This document shows, piece by piece, positions 9,957-21,659 of a stretch of 64,000 nucleotides of DNA. The translations under genes were made by a program, and so were the position numbers. The notes below the pieces were generated by a model. It saw only the letters and a list, made by a program, of their open reading frames with translations. It ran no database searches and had not been told where the DNA came from. The stretch comes from Rhodamnia argentea (taxonomy: Eukaryota > Streptophyta > Magnoliopsida > Myrtales > Myrtaceae), in NCBI RefSeq assembly GCF_020921035.1, contig NC_063152.1, forward strand, positions 3,664,001 through 3,728,000, in the 5' to 3' direction. How positions within the stretch are numbered: position 1 is the first letter of the stretch; each line of letters opens with the position of its first letter.

Positions 9957-11500
9957 ATCACAAATTATAAAAGTTCGTTGCAAAATTCGTCCCATGCTTG
10001 GTCGTTGCAAAATTCATCGCTGAACAATATTCGTCGCGAAGTTTGTTGCTAAATTTATCCAAAACAATGCTTGTGGCAAAAAAAAAAAAAAATTCGTCCC
10101 TAAATTTCCTAACGTTGAATTGGCGCCATTTTCGTCGCAACATACTTTAGCGACGAAACTTTCCGTGGCAACTCCTCGTAGAACTTGTCGCAAATTAGCG
10201 ACGAAATCAACTTTTCGTCGCTAGACAAAATCAACTATCAATCGCTAAATTTAGCGACAAAATAAAATAGTCATCGCTACTTTTAGTGACGAAAAAGGCT
10301 ATTCGTCGCTAAGTTTAGTGATGAAATAAATTCTCATTGCTAAATTTTAGTAACAAAGGAATTTCGTCGCAATTGTTCGTCACTAAATTTAGCAATGAAT
10401 TGTTTTCGTGGCAAATTAGCAACGAAATTCAAATTTTTTGTCACTAAATCTGCGTTCCAAATTGAATTTTGCCGAAATTTAGTGACGAAAATGATGTTTT
10501 GTTTCTAAATTTAGCGACGAAATCATATATTTGTCGCTAAAATTAGCGACGAAAACGTATATTCGTGGCTAAAATTAGCTACGAAAACAAATATTCGTCG
10601 CTAAAATAAGCGATGAAAGACTTTTTTTGTCGCTAAAATTAGTGACGAAATACTTTTTTGTTGCTAATTTTAGCGACAAAAACGTATATTCGTGGCTAAA
10701 ATTAGTGACGAAAACAAATATTCATGGCTAAAATTAGCGTCGAAATCCTTTTTTGGTCGCTAATTTTAGCCACGAAATATTTATTCGTCGCTAATTTTAG
10801 CCACGAAGGCACATTTTAGCGATGAATTGGGCTTAAGTACACCACAAGTGTCATAAGTTGTGTACGGCGCTCACTTTAATGCCAAAACTTCCAAATCGAT
10901 CACTTTAGTGCTAAGTTTTTGTAACTTCGATCACTTAAGTGCCAACTTCTTTTATAAACGATCATTTTAGTGCCAAAGTCGACGTGGCTTGCCGAAAATT
11001 CGACACGTGTTATTTTTTATTAATATTTGAGATGACGTGGCTCGGTGAATTTGACACTAAAGTGATCGTTTTTAAAAAAAGTTGGCACTTAAGTGATCGA
11101 AGTTACAAAAACTTAGCACTAAAGTGATCGCTTTGAAAGTTTTGGTACTCAAGTGATCGAAGTTACAAAAACTTAGCACTAAAGTGATCGATTTGAAAGT
11201 TTTGGCACTAAAGTGAGCGTCGTACACAACTTATGGCACTTGGGGTGTACTTAAGCCCGATGAATTGTATTCGTCACAATTTTGCGACGAAATCGGGATT
11301 TCGTCACTAAATTTAGCAACGAATGCTGTTCGTGGCAAATTAGCGACGAAATTCAAATTTTTCGTCGCTAAATTTTGTGACGCCGTATTAGCCACAAATT
11401 TTCTTTTGTCGCAAAATTCGTGGCAAAAACCTTTTAGTGATGAATTTTGCCGAAATTTTCGTGGCAAATTTCATCGCAAAATTCATGTTTTTTTGTAGTG
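9957..11500. mobile_element. CACTA-type element right arm with GCGACGAAA array
   Basis: The right edge reads TTTTTTTGTAGTG at 11,488-11,500, the inverted complement of CACTACAAAAAAA, a typical CACTA (En/Spm) terminus. ATT at 11,501-11,503 would be the 3-bp target duplication. Inward from it the GCGACGAAA motif recurs densely on both strands. No matching CACTA start is seen at 4,342. A decayed candidate, CACAAATTATAAAAG, lies near 9,960. So either one 7-kb gene-carrying element lost its left tip, or a shorter element starts at about 9,960 and the left array is a relative. No transposase gene is present. Confidence 0.65.
10829..11258. mobile_element. 430-bp foldback MITE with perfect 8-bp TSD, nested in the array
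   Basis: Starts GGGCTTAAGTACACC and ends GGTGTACTTAAGCCC. The inverted arms match for over 100 bp with few changes. The flanks are GATGAATT at 10,821-10,828 and GATGAATT at 11,259-11,266, an exact 8-bp target duplication as made by hAT transposases. A roughly 60-bp unit (AAGTGATCGAAGTTACAAAA...) is tandemly repeated inside the right half. Confidence 0.88.
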
Positions 11501-11639
11501 ATTGTTTATCTCACGTTCTAATTTTTCGCCAAACCTATATTAAGCTGAATGTTTAAATGCCTGCACCATCATGTAGTGACTCATGTACAAGTTGAGACAG
11601 TCATTTTGGTCACTTGGGATAAAATGCTTTACTTTTGGA

Positions 11640-13505
11640 ATAGGGATGTCCATCCTCCCAAGTCGTCTTGGCCACCTGCGATAAAAAGCTGGGAAATGCT
11701 TCACCTACATGACAAGGATGTCCATTATAGAAAGTAAGTGGCAACAGCTGGACTGAATTTACGTTTGTTTGATCCAAAAGCAGTACGAGGACGATGGAAA
11801 ATAAAGTCGGCTTACAAACTCGATTTGTCTTTCCATCTCGATCAAATCTTGGATAAGATTTTGCCTCTTCGCCGCCCCGACAAAACGCAAGACTAATTAC
11901 TTCGTTTTTTGGCATATACGTATGATTGGATTTTCGTAATATGGTAATTCATCCATATTCACTGAATTGGAAGTTTCTTTCCTTACATTTTTTTTTTTTT
12001 TGGGGCAAATTCACGTCTAATTTACTTTGAAGGTTAAATTGAGTTGATGGACAGAGAGATGTGATGGAAGTTTTTTTTTTTCCTTCCACTTTTTTTAAAT
12101 TCACATATAATTTCCTTCAAGGTCTGAATTTGTTTGTAAATACAGTGATTGATGTTAATCACTTTCCAACGGGAAGAATCTGCAACTACCGCAGATTTCC
12201 ATGTTAATTCTATTAGGATTCAGTGCACAACCACAACGAAGTAAAACATATAACGAAAAAGAGAAATCGACATAAAATTTATCTTGGTTCACTCTTAAAT
12301 AAGAACTACGTCTAGCAGAGGATTCAACTATAATTCATTTCTTGCACATCCCGTTACATAATTCAATTACATGCTAAAAAGAGTATATATATATATATAT
12401 ATATATATATAGCAGTAGCTATTCATGGATCCAAGCTCAAACTATCAATAAAAAAATATGGGCTTAAACTATAAAAATCATATGATATCCAGGAGGCGCT
12501 GCCCCCTTGAGACACTCGCCAGGGTCACTCTTCGAACCTCTATACTTTCCCATGGATGGAGAGTATAAACCATGTCTCAATAAACTTCCTATCTAAATTT
12601 GTTTGTAATTATTTGTTTGGATTTGTTCAGCCTCTTCTCTCACCTCGCTCTCTCTCATGCACGCGCACGCGAAAATGATCCCAAAAATGATCGAGCTTCT
12701 CCCCACAAGACATCGGATGGGATACGAAGCTTCAAAACTTGACATCTTTCATTGTATTATTGCTGTTTTATTTTCTCATTTTTTTCCCTTCTGGGCCTAT
12801 ATATATTGGTTGACCACACTATTGCCTTCACCGGAGCTAATGATGTAGGATACATCAGCGTGCGTTACCTTGATACATAGGGCGTGTTTGTTTCACAAAA
12901 AATCACCGATTTGAAACATTATTCTAAAAATAATCACTTATATCGCCTCCAAAATAAATTAATATAAAATAATTTTATGATAATGAAAATAATTAGCATT
13001 GATTTTTCTCGATGCTGAAGTTAATTATCTAATCGGTAGAAGTAATTATTTGGGTTAACATCACGAAAAACCCCAAACTGGTACACTTATGAGAAATTTA
13101 CTCCAAAATATTTATTTTAGCACAAGAAATCTCAAATTGATACACATGTGACAAATTTATCCCTTACTAATTTTTTTTTACCACAAAAAATCCAAACTAA
13201 TTTTTTGACCACCAAAAATCCCAAACTGGTACACTTGTGACAAATTGGTTTATCAATTTTTTTCGTCTATTTTTTTTTTAAATACCAACCAAAGATGTTG
13301 TATAATTTTATCGATTTTCTTCAATTAAATAGAACGGAAAAGCTAGTAACACAATAAGTTGAGCTTATTAGTTGGATTCAATGTATCATGTTCTTTGTTT
13401 TTTTTTTTTTTTTATTCACGTGATACTTCTTGACGGGGATGTTCATTGTAGCTTGACCCCAGGTCGTTACGGTCTCTTGCGATGAAAGCTGGGAAATGCT
13501 TTACT
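11640..13505. repeat. Dispersed repeat pair (11,640-11,705 and 13,436-13,505)
   Basis: Two similar stretches share GGGATGT(C/T)CAT near the start and GCTGGGAAATGCTT at the end. Between them lie a TA microsatellite (about 12,388-12,411) and A/T-rich sequence around 13,040-13,250 where ATCCCAAACTGGTACACTT-like phrases recur, itself a repeat remnant. No gene is supported in 11,504-13,500. Confidence 0.5.
12210..12575. repeat. Diverged dispersed repeat, copy A (LTR-like)
   Basis: Pairs with 15,275-15,640 in the same orientation. Shared blocks include GCACACAACCACAACGAA-like text, a TTTATC(T/A)TGGTTCA block, and a final GGATGGAGAGTATAAACC-like block. The TGGTTCA ... CTACGTCTA arrangement is common in Ty1/copia LTR remnants, but no TSD or ORF supports a firm assignment. 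Confidence 0.5.
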
Positions 13506-13512
13506 TTGTTGA

Positions 13513-14592
13513 TAGCGATCTCCAGAAATGCATTCCATCTTATTTAAGGATAATAAAAAAAAAACTCCCAAGGTGATACGATGAATCGAGGGTTTCTCTT
13601 AGGATTCTCTTCTCGGTCAACTGAACCGCGTTAAATCATGTTCCAGTTGTTCATCTCTCTCTCTCTCTCTCTCTCCAAGACTCCAACTAGTGTTTCGGAT
13701 ACCTTCGCGATCATGATATTCGTCGGATGTATTTCGGACTCCAGCGAAAGGTCGGGATCGAGATGCTCGCGCAAGGCGCTCGAGTCGCATGTTAGAAAGA
13801 ACATTTTTTCGTCCTTAGAAGCAAATTTTAAGTGACGACAATCTTCAATCGATGTGGACTACTAGGACGGGGAATTAGATGCCATGCCTCTTTATAGAGT
13901 GCGCATTCGAGTGAAGATAAAACTTTGCATGTACGAATGAGCATTGCTCTGTGAAGGTGGCGTACAACCTCCTTTCAATGCCAAATTTATCTCGTTTGAG
14001 TAGGTTTCGTCAGCTTCGCGAGCAAGGAAATTTCGACCCAACACCACAACATGATCTCTTACCAATATATGTTGGTTGCATAGAGGTAGAGAGAGATCAA
14101 TTTAGTTATGTCGACTTAATTTTACGAGTAAGCATGAACGCGAAACCAACGTCGTTACCCGATCCCTCATCCTTGCTCGCAAAGCATTATCCCCCGAATC
14201 CCATCTCGCTGCTGACCTTGACTCTTATGATTCGACGACGAGTCATCATACAACTTTCTAGATATTAGGTATACAAAGTCACGGCACAGCTCATCCTCAC
14301 TGTAAGTGTTGGAAAGATAAGGAAAACTAGTCAACAAAGTCCAAATTTACCAAGAGGTCGAGCTCGAATCGGTAAAGAAGGAAACAACAATTGTGTTTTC
14401 CTTTTCCACATATATTCATGTTTATCTCCAGAAATGCATTCCATCCTATTTAAGGATAATAATAAAAAACTCCCAAAGTGATACGATGAATCGAGGGTTT
14501 CTCTTAGGATTCTCTTCTCGGTCAACCGAACCGCGTTAAATCATGTTCTCGTTGTTCATCTCTCTCTCTCTCCCCCGGACTCCAACTAGTGT
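13513..14592. repeat. Direct repeat of about 180 bp (13,513-13,695 and 14,416-14,592)
   Basis: Both copies run from ATCTCCAGAAATGCATTCCAT through a CT microsatellite to ACTCCAACTAGTGTT, with few changes. The 720 bp between them contains no supported gene. Confidence 0.85.
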
Positions 14593-14593
14593 T

Positions 14594-14961
14594 AAAGACA
14601 ATTGGGGACGCGTGTCCAATGGGGTTTCTGCTTTAGATCATAGGCTATGCTTATCCATATCTCTGTTGTAATAGTCAAAAATCAATAATAAAGTTCATAA
14701 TTGTAGTTACCATCTAAAGACAATTGGGGACGCGCTTCCAATGGGGTTTTTGCTTTAGATCATAGGCTTATGCTTATCCTTATCTCTGTTGTAATAGTCA
14801 ACAATCAATAATAATGTTCATAATTGTAGTTACCATCTAAAGACAATTGGGGACGTGTTTCCAATGGGGTTTTCGCTTTAGATCATAGGCTTATGCTTAT
14901 CCGTATCTCTGTTGTAATAGTCAACAATCAATAATAAAGTTCATAATTGTAGTTACCATCT
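14594..14961 (+). repeat. Three tandem copies of a 122-123 bp unit
   Basis: Units start at 14,594, 14,716 and 14,839, each beginning AAAGACAATTGGGGACG and ending AGTTACCATCT. They are almost identical, so the amplification is recent. The array follows directly on the second copy of the 180-bp direct repeat. No ORF or promoter role is evident. Confidence 0.93.
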
Positions 14962-15274
14962 AAAGAAGTTTTGCATGTCACCGCAAATTGCCAAATATAT
15001 CGATCGGTGACGTCCACCAATTTATTGAATTAAAATCCTGGTCGATATCTCAAGGCAAATTGCCATGTTAGTCGATTTCGGGAGATTGGAAAAGAAATAT
15101 AGAAAATTGCCCAAGTAATGCTGGTTGATATCTCAAAGCCAATTGCCGTATTGGTTAATTCAAGGAAGCGGGCGGTGTAATTTCATGTTCCTGTTGTAGT
15201 GCGGACTATGAGCCAGTGTAATTTCTTTTGATGATGGAAGGTAAAACCCGTGCATGATCATCTATTTATTGTAA

Positions 15275-15640
15275 AAATTCGGCACACAACCACAACGAAA
15301 TAGAGCGTGAATGCGAAAAAGAGAAATCGAGATGTAATATTTATCATGGTTCATCCTTAAATCGGGGCTACATCTAGGAGATGATTTCACTATAACTAAC
15401 TTATTCCATCTCTCTGTTACAACTTTCAATTTATAAACGAAGTATGTTTTATAAAAGTAGTAGATATTCATGAGACAAAGTTCAAATTACAAATAAAATA
15501 TACGAAAAAAAAAACTCTAGCGTCGAAGTGGGCATTGCTCCCTTCAGACCCTGAGGGCGACTCTTCCGAACCCCGACCCACTCACAAAGAGTGGGATCTG
15601 TACTTTCCTATCGAATGGAGAGTATGAACCACACCCTAGC
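15275..15640. repeat. Diverged dispersed repeat, copy B (LTR-like)
   Basis: Partner of 12,210-12,575. Here the block ATTTATCATGGTTCATCC ... GGGCTACATCTAGGAG is closest to a copia-like LTR. The repeat ends about 220 bp before the HMA/HIPP gene and may contribute to its upstream region. Confidence 0.5.
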
Positions 15641-15857
15641 ACTCATAAACCCATTGATGCTGCCAAGTGACAGCCCAATAATGCGAGTGACCTAATGATG
15701 TAATGCTATGGACGTCATGAGCTCAACGAATGCTCTTTCTCGTATTCAGCACGAAAATGACAGCAGAACTAACGTAGGAACCCTTCACGTTTCGCTATTT
15801 AGAGCAGGCGAACCTGTGCAAGGAAGCGGCAGTTCATCTTCTCAGAGCTCAAGAAAC

Positions 15858-16731
15858 ATGGCGGAGCAGGTGCAAAACCCGCCTTCACTTCAGCTCGCCT
15901 CTCCATCTCATCGACCTTCTCTTCTCGATCTCTTCTGTTTCGATCCTCTTCCTGTTCTTCTCATCTGGATTTTCAAAACTGGCTTCTTGACCATACTTTC
16001 CCAATGTTTTAGCTCATTTTGTTGCGCCTGCTTTCAATGCTGTAGGAGACGAAGATGGTGATCAAAGTGGATCTTCAGTGCCATCGCTGCTACAAGAAGA
16101 TCAAGAAAATCCTGTGCGAGATCCCTCGTGAGTCCCTCGCCTTTGCCTCAATTGATTAATCTGCGTGCTTATCGATTACTCTCAACGTTCGATGAATCAC
16201 AGATGTGTGCGTCTGTTCTTTTTCTTCCCTTTTCTCTTTCTCAAAAGTTATTCACGATGAGTAACAAGAAATGTTCGTAATACGTCGAGCTGATAAAGCT
16301 TTGCGAACGCAGAAGTAAAAGATCGAATCTTTGACGAGAAACAAAACACGGTGACGATCACAGTGGTGTGTTGCAGTCCTGAGAAGGTCCGGCAAAAGAT
16401 TTGTTGCAAGGGAGGATGTTGCATTTTACGCATCGACATTATACCGCCCAAGCCAGTTCCTCCTCCAAAACCAGTTAAAAATGATGCATCCACTCAAACT
16501 CCTCCACCGGTACTAGGTTACCCGCCGGTGTATGTGATGGGGCTGGTGTACGTTTGTCCCCCATGTCACAATCGAGGTTGCGGTTGGTTCTGTCCATGCA
16601 ACTGCCACTGCAGGAGGCCGCCAATCTGCGACAGTGGATGTGGGGGGCCACCGATGTGCCGTGATGGTTGTGGGTGGCCGGCCCACGAGTGCCGATGCCA
16701 GAGACCTCTTTACTCGAGGTGCTGCGATTGA
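15858..16731 (+). CDS. HMA-domain (HIPP-like) protein, three exons
   Basis: Predicted exons are 15,858-15,869 (MAEQ), 16,046-16,127 and 16,313-16,731, with GT/AG introns, giving 170 residues. Exon 2 opens the heavy-metal-associated fold, MVIKVDLQCHRCYKKIKKIL, with the CxxC pair (C-H-R-C). Exon 3 supplies the rest of it (NTVTITVVCCSPEKVRQKI, GG..RIDIIPP) and then a Pro-rich linker and a Cys/Gly-rich tail. This layout matches the plant HIPP group that includes PYRICULARIA ORYZAE RESISTANCE 21-like proteins; no C-terminal CaaX prenylation box is present. The tiny first exon is typical of the group but rests only on splice sites; the alternative start is ATG 16,055. The frame continues Cys-rich for 38 codons past the TGA (16,729-16,731) to TAA at 16,846. 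This gene is one copy of a tandem pair. Confidence 0.8.
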
Positions 16732-18312
16732 CGCAACGACAATGGAAACGCCTCTTTGTCATGGACCCTGCACAGTTGTGACGGTGGAAGGCCGCCGGTG
16801 TGCACCAATGCCGGCTGCAAGTGCGAAGCTTTCTGGTCGCTTGTGTAAGGAGAGCTCCGTGGTATTTATGCGGAACCGAGGTTTTCATTCCCTCGAGCCG
16901 GGGTTTTCATGACATCGAGAGGAGCACGCTATACAGTATCTTCCATTAGATATACGTCGCCATCGTCAGATCTTGATTATGTCTACGCATAAGGATCAGT
17001 TGAATAATGCTTTACCCTAGGTTTTTAACTTCTATTGTACTTTGCATTACCTTTCACCTACTTTGGTCCTCAATGTTGTTGCTGATTCAGTACTGCGGTT
17101 GTGGTCCTTCATCTTCCCATCGACCTTCCACCAGAAAACAATAATGCTAGTATTGATAAGGCCTCACGGTGCATGTGCTACTCCTTGACTACCTTGTCCA
17201 AATCAATCGCCATTCCAGATGTTCTGATTTCTCTCTCTACTATCAACTTCCCATGTTCTTCATGCGAGCTTGAAATTCTCCTCAGCTCTAGTTTCACCTA
17301 CAATCATGTCCTTCGGCCGAGTAAGACGACGGCCATCCACCGTGCCGATTAGTTCGCGGGCCTTTCGATTAGAGGGGAAACATTGACCCATCCGATCGGG
17401 ATTCGATCGAAGGTGTCCCGCTCAAGGAGCGTGTCTGGTCGACCCACTATGTTCTCCGCATGCCACTTTGTCTATCGAACTGCTAGTTCTTGGGTTGTAT
17501 CCAGGAGGGGAGATCATGATTCCCTCTTTCCCTTGAAACTATTGAAAATAAGTACCGATTAAATAAAATTCGTTTATCTATCTTTAGATTTGTGTATGGT
17601 TATCTTGGCTTTTATGATATTTTCCATGTTAATTGTCCCATTTCCGTGACTTTCTAAGGTCGACAATTAAGAAAGTGGACCACATGGCGGGTCTAGACTC
17701 TTAACTGGGCCAGCAAGTTTGGGCTTTGGCAAGTCAATCCAACTGTGTGGGCCAGCATGGACCCGGCTCAAGCCCGCCTAGGCCCGTCACCATGTGGGTT
17801 TCACGTCTCTTTTACCTAATGTACAAACAACAATTCAATACACATTAGATTTTTGGACTGCCAATACACATTAGATTAATAAGCAAGATTTCTATCGAAA
17901 TGCACTTGATTGTTACGTAAATTCGACTTTTCTCTAAGACAAAAACATGAAAATATATAATAAGAAAGATTTATAGGGATCTGAAAAAATTAAAACTCGG
18001 GATTTTCTATTCTCATGCCATCTAAAATTTTGTGGGGCCATTAATTTAATATATATAAATAATCTAATTGAATCACGCTTTCAACTGATTCAAAAAACAT
18101 CGTTTCATAATTTTGTACGTCTTTCAATATAGGCGCCAACATATTTCCCCTAATTCTCGAAATTAGAAAAGGCTTAATTGAGGACTCCATCCGAAATTCC
18201 TAATGTAAACGGGGTCAAATTTCTTTAAAAAAAAAAAAAGAGGAACCCTCCTCCCACCTCTGGAGGGTGAAGAGGCGGTTTCGAAAAATTTGGGTGTTTG
18301 GTCGAGTGTGAC

Positions 18313-19535
18313 TAGAGGTGCCAATATGGATTAAAAATTGATATTTTAACTCGTTTTTAATAAAATTGATGAAGTACGAGTTAGTAAAAAAAATTTAAAT
18401 GTTCAATAATTTTTTTTTATAAATGGGTTATCAATGGATATGAATTTTAAGTCTAATTATACGTGGGTTATAAATGGATTTGTCTTTGAACCTATTTAAA
18501 ATGGCTAGACAACCTCAAACCATTTACAATTCACTTAACTTGTAAAATTTTATTAATTTATATTTTTTATTTTTGCTTTTTTATTTTATTTTTATTCCAA
18601 AAATTTGACCGCCGCCGCCGACCGCCGGTTAACCAATGGCATACTTAGCCGCAGGGTCGTTAAACGTCACTAAATGGTTGAGTTCATAGCTACTCAAGAA
18701 GAGTTCTCGCAAATAAATGAAACTATATTTTACTTTCCATGCTATTTCATTTTGCACTTTTTTTTTGGGTCAGAATTTCATTTTTGCACTTTGATTACAT
18801 AATTTGTTAGCAATTGTAGATCTTGAGGACCCGACGGGCGACAACCACACCCTCGCCGGGTGATGAAGCATCCCTCACGGCCGGCCTATCCCCGAGAATC
18901 CACCCCGCACTATCTCTTTCCTTGTGCTCCCCCTCTCTGTCGCTAGTCAATCGGTGCTCGCGACAATGGATCCGACATTGCCAAGCCCCGGCATGGCGGC
19001 GTTGCTTGAGGCTTGGCGGGCCGCCAGGGGGTTGCAACATCTAGCCTAGCCTCGCCTAAGGCCGTGTGCGATGCTAGGGTGGCTAGGACCGTTGAGCCAA
19101 GACATAGATCGAGAGAGAAAAGACAAGAAGTTCGGCCATTTCGAGCACGGCAACAACAACAGGAAGCTCGGGCAGCGATAGGACGGGGCATGACCGTGGG
19201 GACACGGGGAGGGGCCGGCGGCGCAGGAGAAGGTATTCTGTTTGGTTTTTGGATAAGTTCTCCTAAAAACTAATTTTAAAAAAATTAACTAGATTTGTAT
19301 TATATGAAAGTGTTTTACCAATGTCATTTTTCTTAACTAAGTATAAGAAAAGAATATTCCATGATTTGATTATATATAGGAGTGTTTAAATAATACGAGT
19401 TGGGTTGAGTATGAGTTGGGTCGTTAAATATGTGCTGCATGAAAATACATCAAAACGGGTTAAATGGGTCAATATGAATCGGATCATATTCAATATGACT
19501 CAAATTCAACTCGACCTATCCGTTTGACACCTCTA
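18313..19535. mobile_element. hAT-like non-autonomous element (copy in duplication 2)
   Basis: Same element as 1,556-2,798, with the same imperfect 8-bp target sites at 18,305-18,312 (AGTGTGAC) and 19,536-19,543 (AATGTGAC). Identical flanks in both copies show that it was copied by the segmental duplication, not by transposition. The GC-rich core lies at about 18,825-19,235. Confidence 0.7.
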
Positions 19536-20501
19536 AATGTGACTAAAGTATAAAAAATGCCCGTGAAACTTTCACGGTAGATTATGATTAGGGGACCACA
19601 ATAACATGATCTTCCAAACCATATACAAAGATGCTTAAGTTGTGAAGTCTCCATCATTGAGGATGGATTTCACTTTGCAAGATAAATTAAAGGGTTTCCA
19701 AGGCAAATGAGATTTTATTTCGACCAAGAAAAACTATGAAAACATGTTGGATGACAAAATGGGGCAGAATGTGAAATTTCTGACCGGTTCAAACAATTAG
19801 GGAAGCGCCCTAATTGCTAAATACCATTGCGGGATTGATGAATACTCTATTGAACAGGTACGAGAAGCCCCCTCCATCATTAAAAATGTCTAGATGTGAT
19901 GTCAGTTTCATTTCAACACAAGCGAATGCGCGAATGTTCTTGAACACATTAATTAAATCAATGTCGTCATTAGTCATCTTGAGTCCAATTGAAATCGACT
20001 TTGATGATAATGTATGTGCTTCAACTCTATTCTCCTCATTGCTCGATAATTAAAATACTATTGTTACTTCTATTAGTGATTGCTCTGGGTCTAGAAGCAT
20101 GACGTTTGATGATGTATGCTATTTGATTATGAATAAGGACATCTCGCCACCAAGCCCGGATCGCCGACCCGAAATCGATGAGCTTTCGGGTTGTCGCACC
20201 GGTCGAGTGGGGTGTTGCTGGGCTTCACGCCCGTCTGGACAACCAAGAGGCGGCAGCAATGCGCTAGATTGACGAAATGGCAGGTCCGGGGCATGGAGAT
20301 TGGGTGATGGCGATGAGGTCAAAGAGGGTGTGGTGGTCGTAGAGCTTGATCGGTTGGGTCTCGCATGCACACGTGGCGATTACTCAATGGAGTGGCTTAC
20401 CGTTGACATAGTAAGATAGACTTACCTAATATTTTACTAATGACACTCCATTAGACAAAAAAAAAATGATATCGACCAAGTTTTGAACGTTTAATATTAA
20501 A

Positions 20502-20740
20502 GCTCTGTTTGTTTAGCAAAGAATGAATTATTTGAAAAATATTTTCCTAAAAAATCGCTTATATCAGTTAAAATAATTAGCTAATAAAAGATATTTTCAT
20601 TATCAACAACAAGTTATGTCTACATATTTCGTCGACAATGAAATTTATTTTTTGCTCACTCAATTTTGTAAGCGATGTAGATAATCATTTTTTGGGATAA
20701 CATTTTTCAAATTAGTCAATTTTCGCTAAACAAATCAAGC
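20502..20740. mobile_element. MITE, 239 bp (copy in duplication 2)
   Basis: Counterpart of 3,765-4,002 with the same GCTCTGTTTGTTTAGCAAA left end and inverted right end. Copied by the segmental duplication. Confidence 0.55.
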
Positions 20741-21078
20741 TTAGGATGCGTTCATTTGAATGAAAATGTTTTTCGGGAATCAATTTTCCGGACTTTCACC
20801 CGTTTGATTTGCTAAAAATGATTTAGTCAATGAAAAATACTTTTCAGTCAACGGAAAATTCGTGCACAAAATTAGAATAGTGAATTCATCAATCTAAAGA
20901 GGTAAAAACACTTTTTCGGAATCGGTACTATTAGTTTTTTTATTTTTTAATAAATAATATGTTATATTTTATGTATACTTGTACTTTATATATTTTATTT
21001 ATTTTATTTTTCATTTTCTTTTCTTTCGTTCTTTTTTTCTACCTCCGCCGGTTGTCGAGCTTCGGATGGCTAGCCTCG

Positions 21079-21659
21079 AGCTCACCGGACTCGACGAACC
21101 CGAGCCCGCTCGTGGCCAACGCCGATCGGTCGTGGTAGAGGACGTCGCGACGGAGGAAGAAGGAAGAAAGAAGAGAATAGAATATAAAACATAATTTTAA
21201 AAATTTAAATTTTTTTCAAAAACAAAATCATGAGATTGAAATCATTTATAAAATGAGATTCAAACGCAAGAAAACATTTTCGATTGCATATAATCAAACA
21301 AAAGAAAACTAAACATTTTCTCAGAAAAATAATTTTTTTAAAAAATATTTTTCTTTAGCATGAAGTTTTTCGTGAAATAAAGGCACCTTCAAGTTAAAAT
21401 TAAGACTTCGAAAACAGCATCGGATAACGAGGAAATGCTCATCTCTATCAGTGTCATAATCATCATTTTTTTTTTTACTTAGCAAGTGCTCGGATGCTCG
21501 TGAACAACGATATTTCAAAATAAATAAGGGCTAATTTTGAGAAGATCTTTTCTATTGAAATTGACGTATTTACCCCCAGTGGAAAAAATGGTACAACATC
21601 ATTTTCATCTTCTCCGTGATAAGGCTCTCCGCTTCACTGGGCAGCAAAGGCGGGCCAAA
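21079..21659. other. Upstream region of the PPR-SMR gene
   Basis: A GC-rich stretch at 21,079-21,160, then AT-rich DNA. An in-frame ATG at 21,537 would add 41 residues to the PPR protein, but the family starts near the ATG at 21,660 and the extra residues do not look conserved. No clear TATA box was found. Confidence 0.4.

Larger units (their letters stand above)
16758..21078 (+). repeat. Segmental tandem duplication, copy 2
   Basis: Partner of 1-4,341. It runs from the 3' side of the HMA/HIPP gene to GGATGGCTAGCCTC. The intergenic DNA it contains holds the hAT-like element and MITE listed separately and no intact gene. After 21,078 the sequence is GC-rich, then AT-rich, up to the PPR gene. 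Confidence 0.93.

Noticed and set aside
9957..9975. Left CACTA terminus at CACAAATTATAAAAG
   Set aside because: It matches CACTACAAAAAAA poorly and the flanking triplet does not match ATT at 11,501-11,503; mentioned as a possibility only.
15708..16061. 117-codon frame MDVMSSTNAL... overlapping the HIPP-like gene
   Set aside because: It reads through the leader and first intron of the HMA/HIPP gene; only the short MAEQ exon within it is used in the model.
21537..21659. N-terminal extension of the PPR-SMR protein from ATG 21,537
   Set aside because: The family length and the transit-peptide-like start fit ATG 21,660; the extra 41 residues show no conservation that I can recognise.
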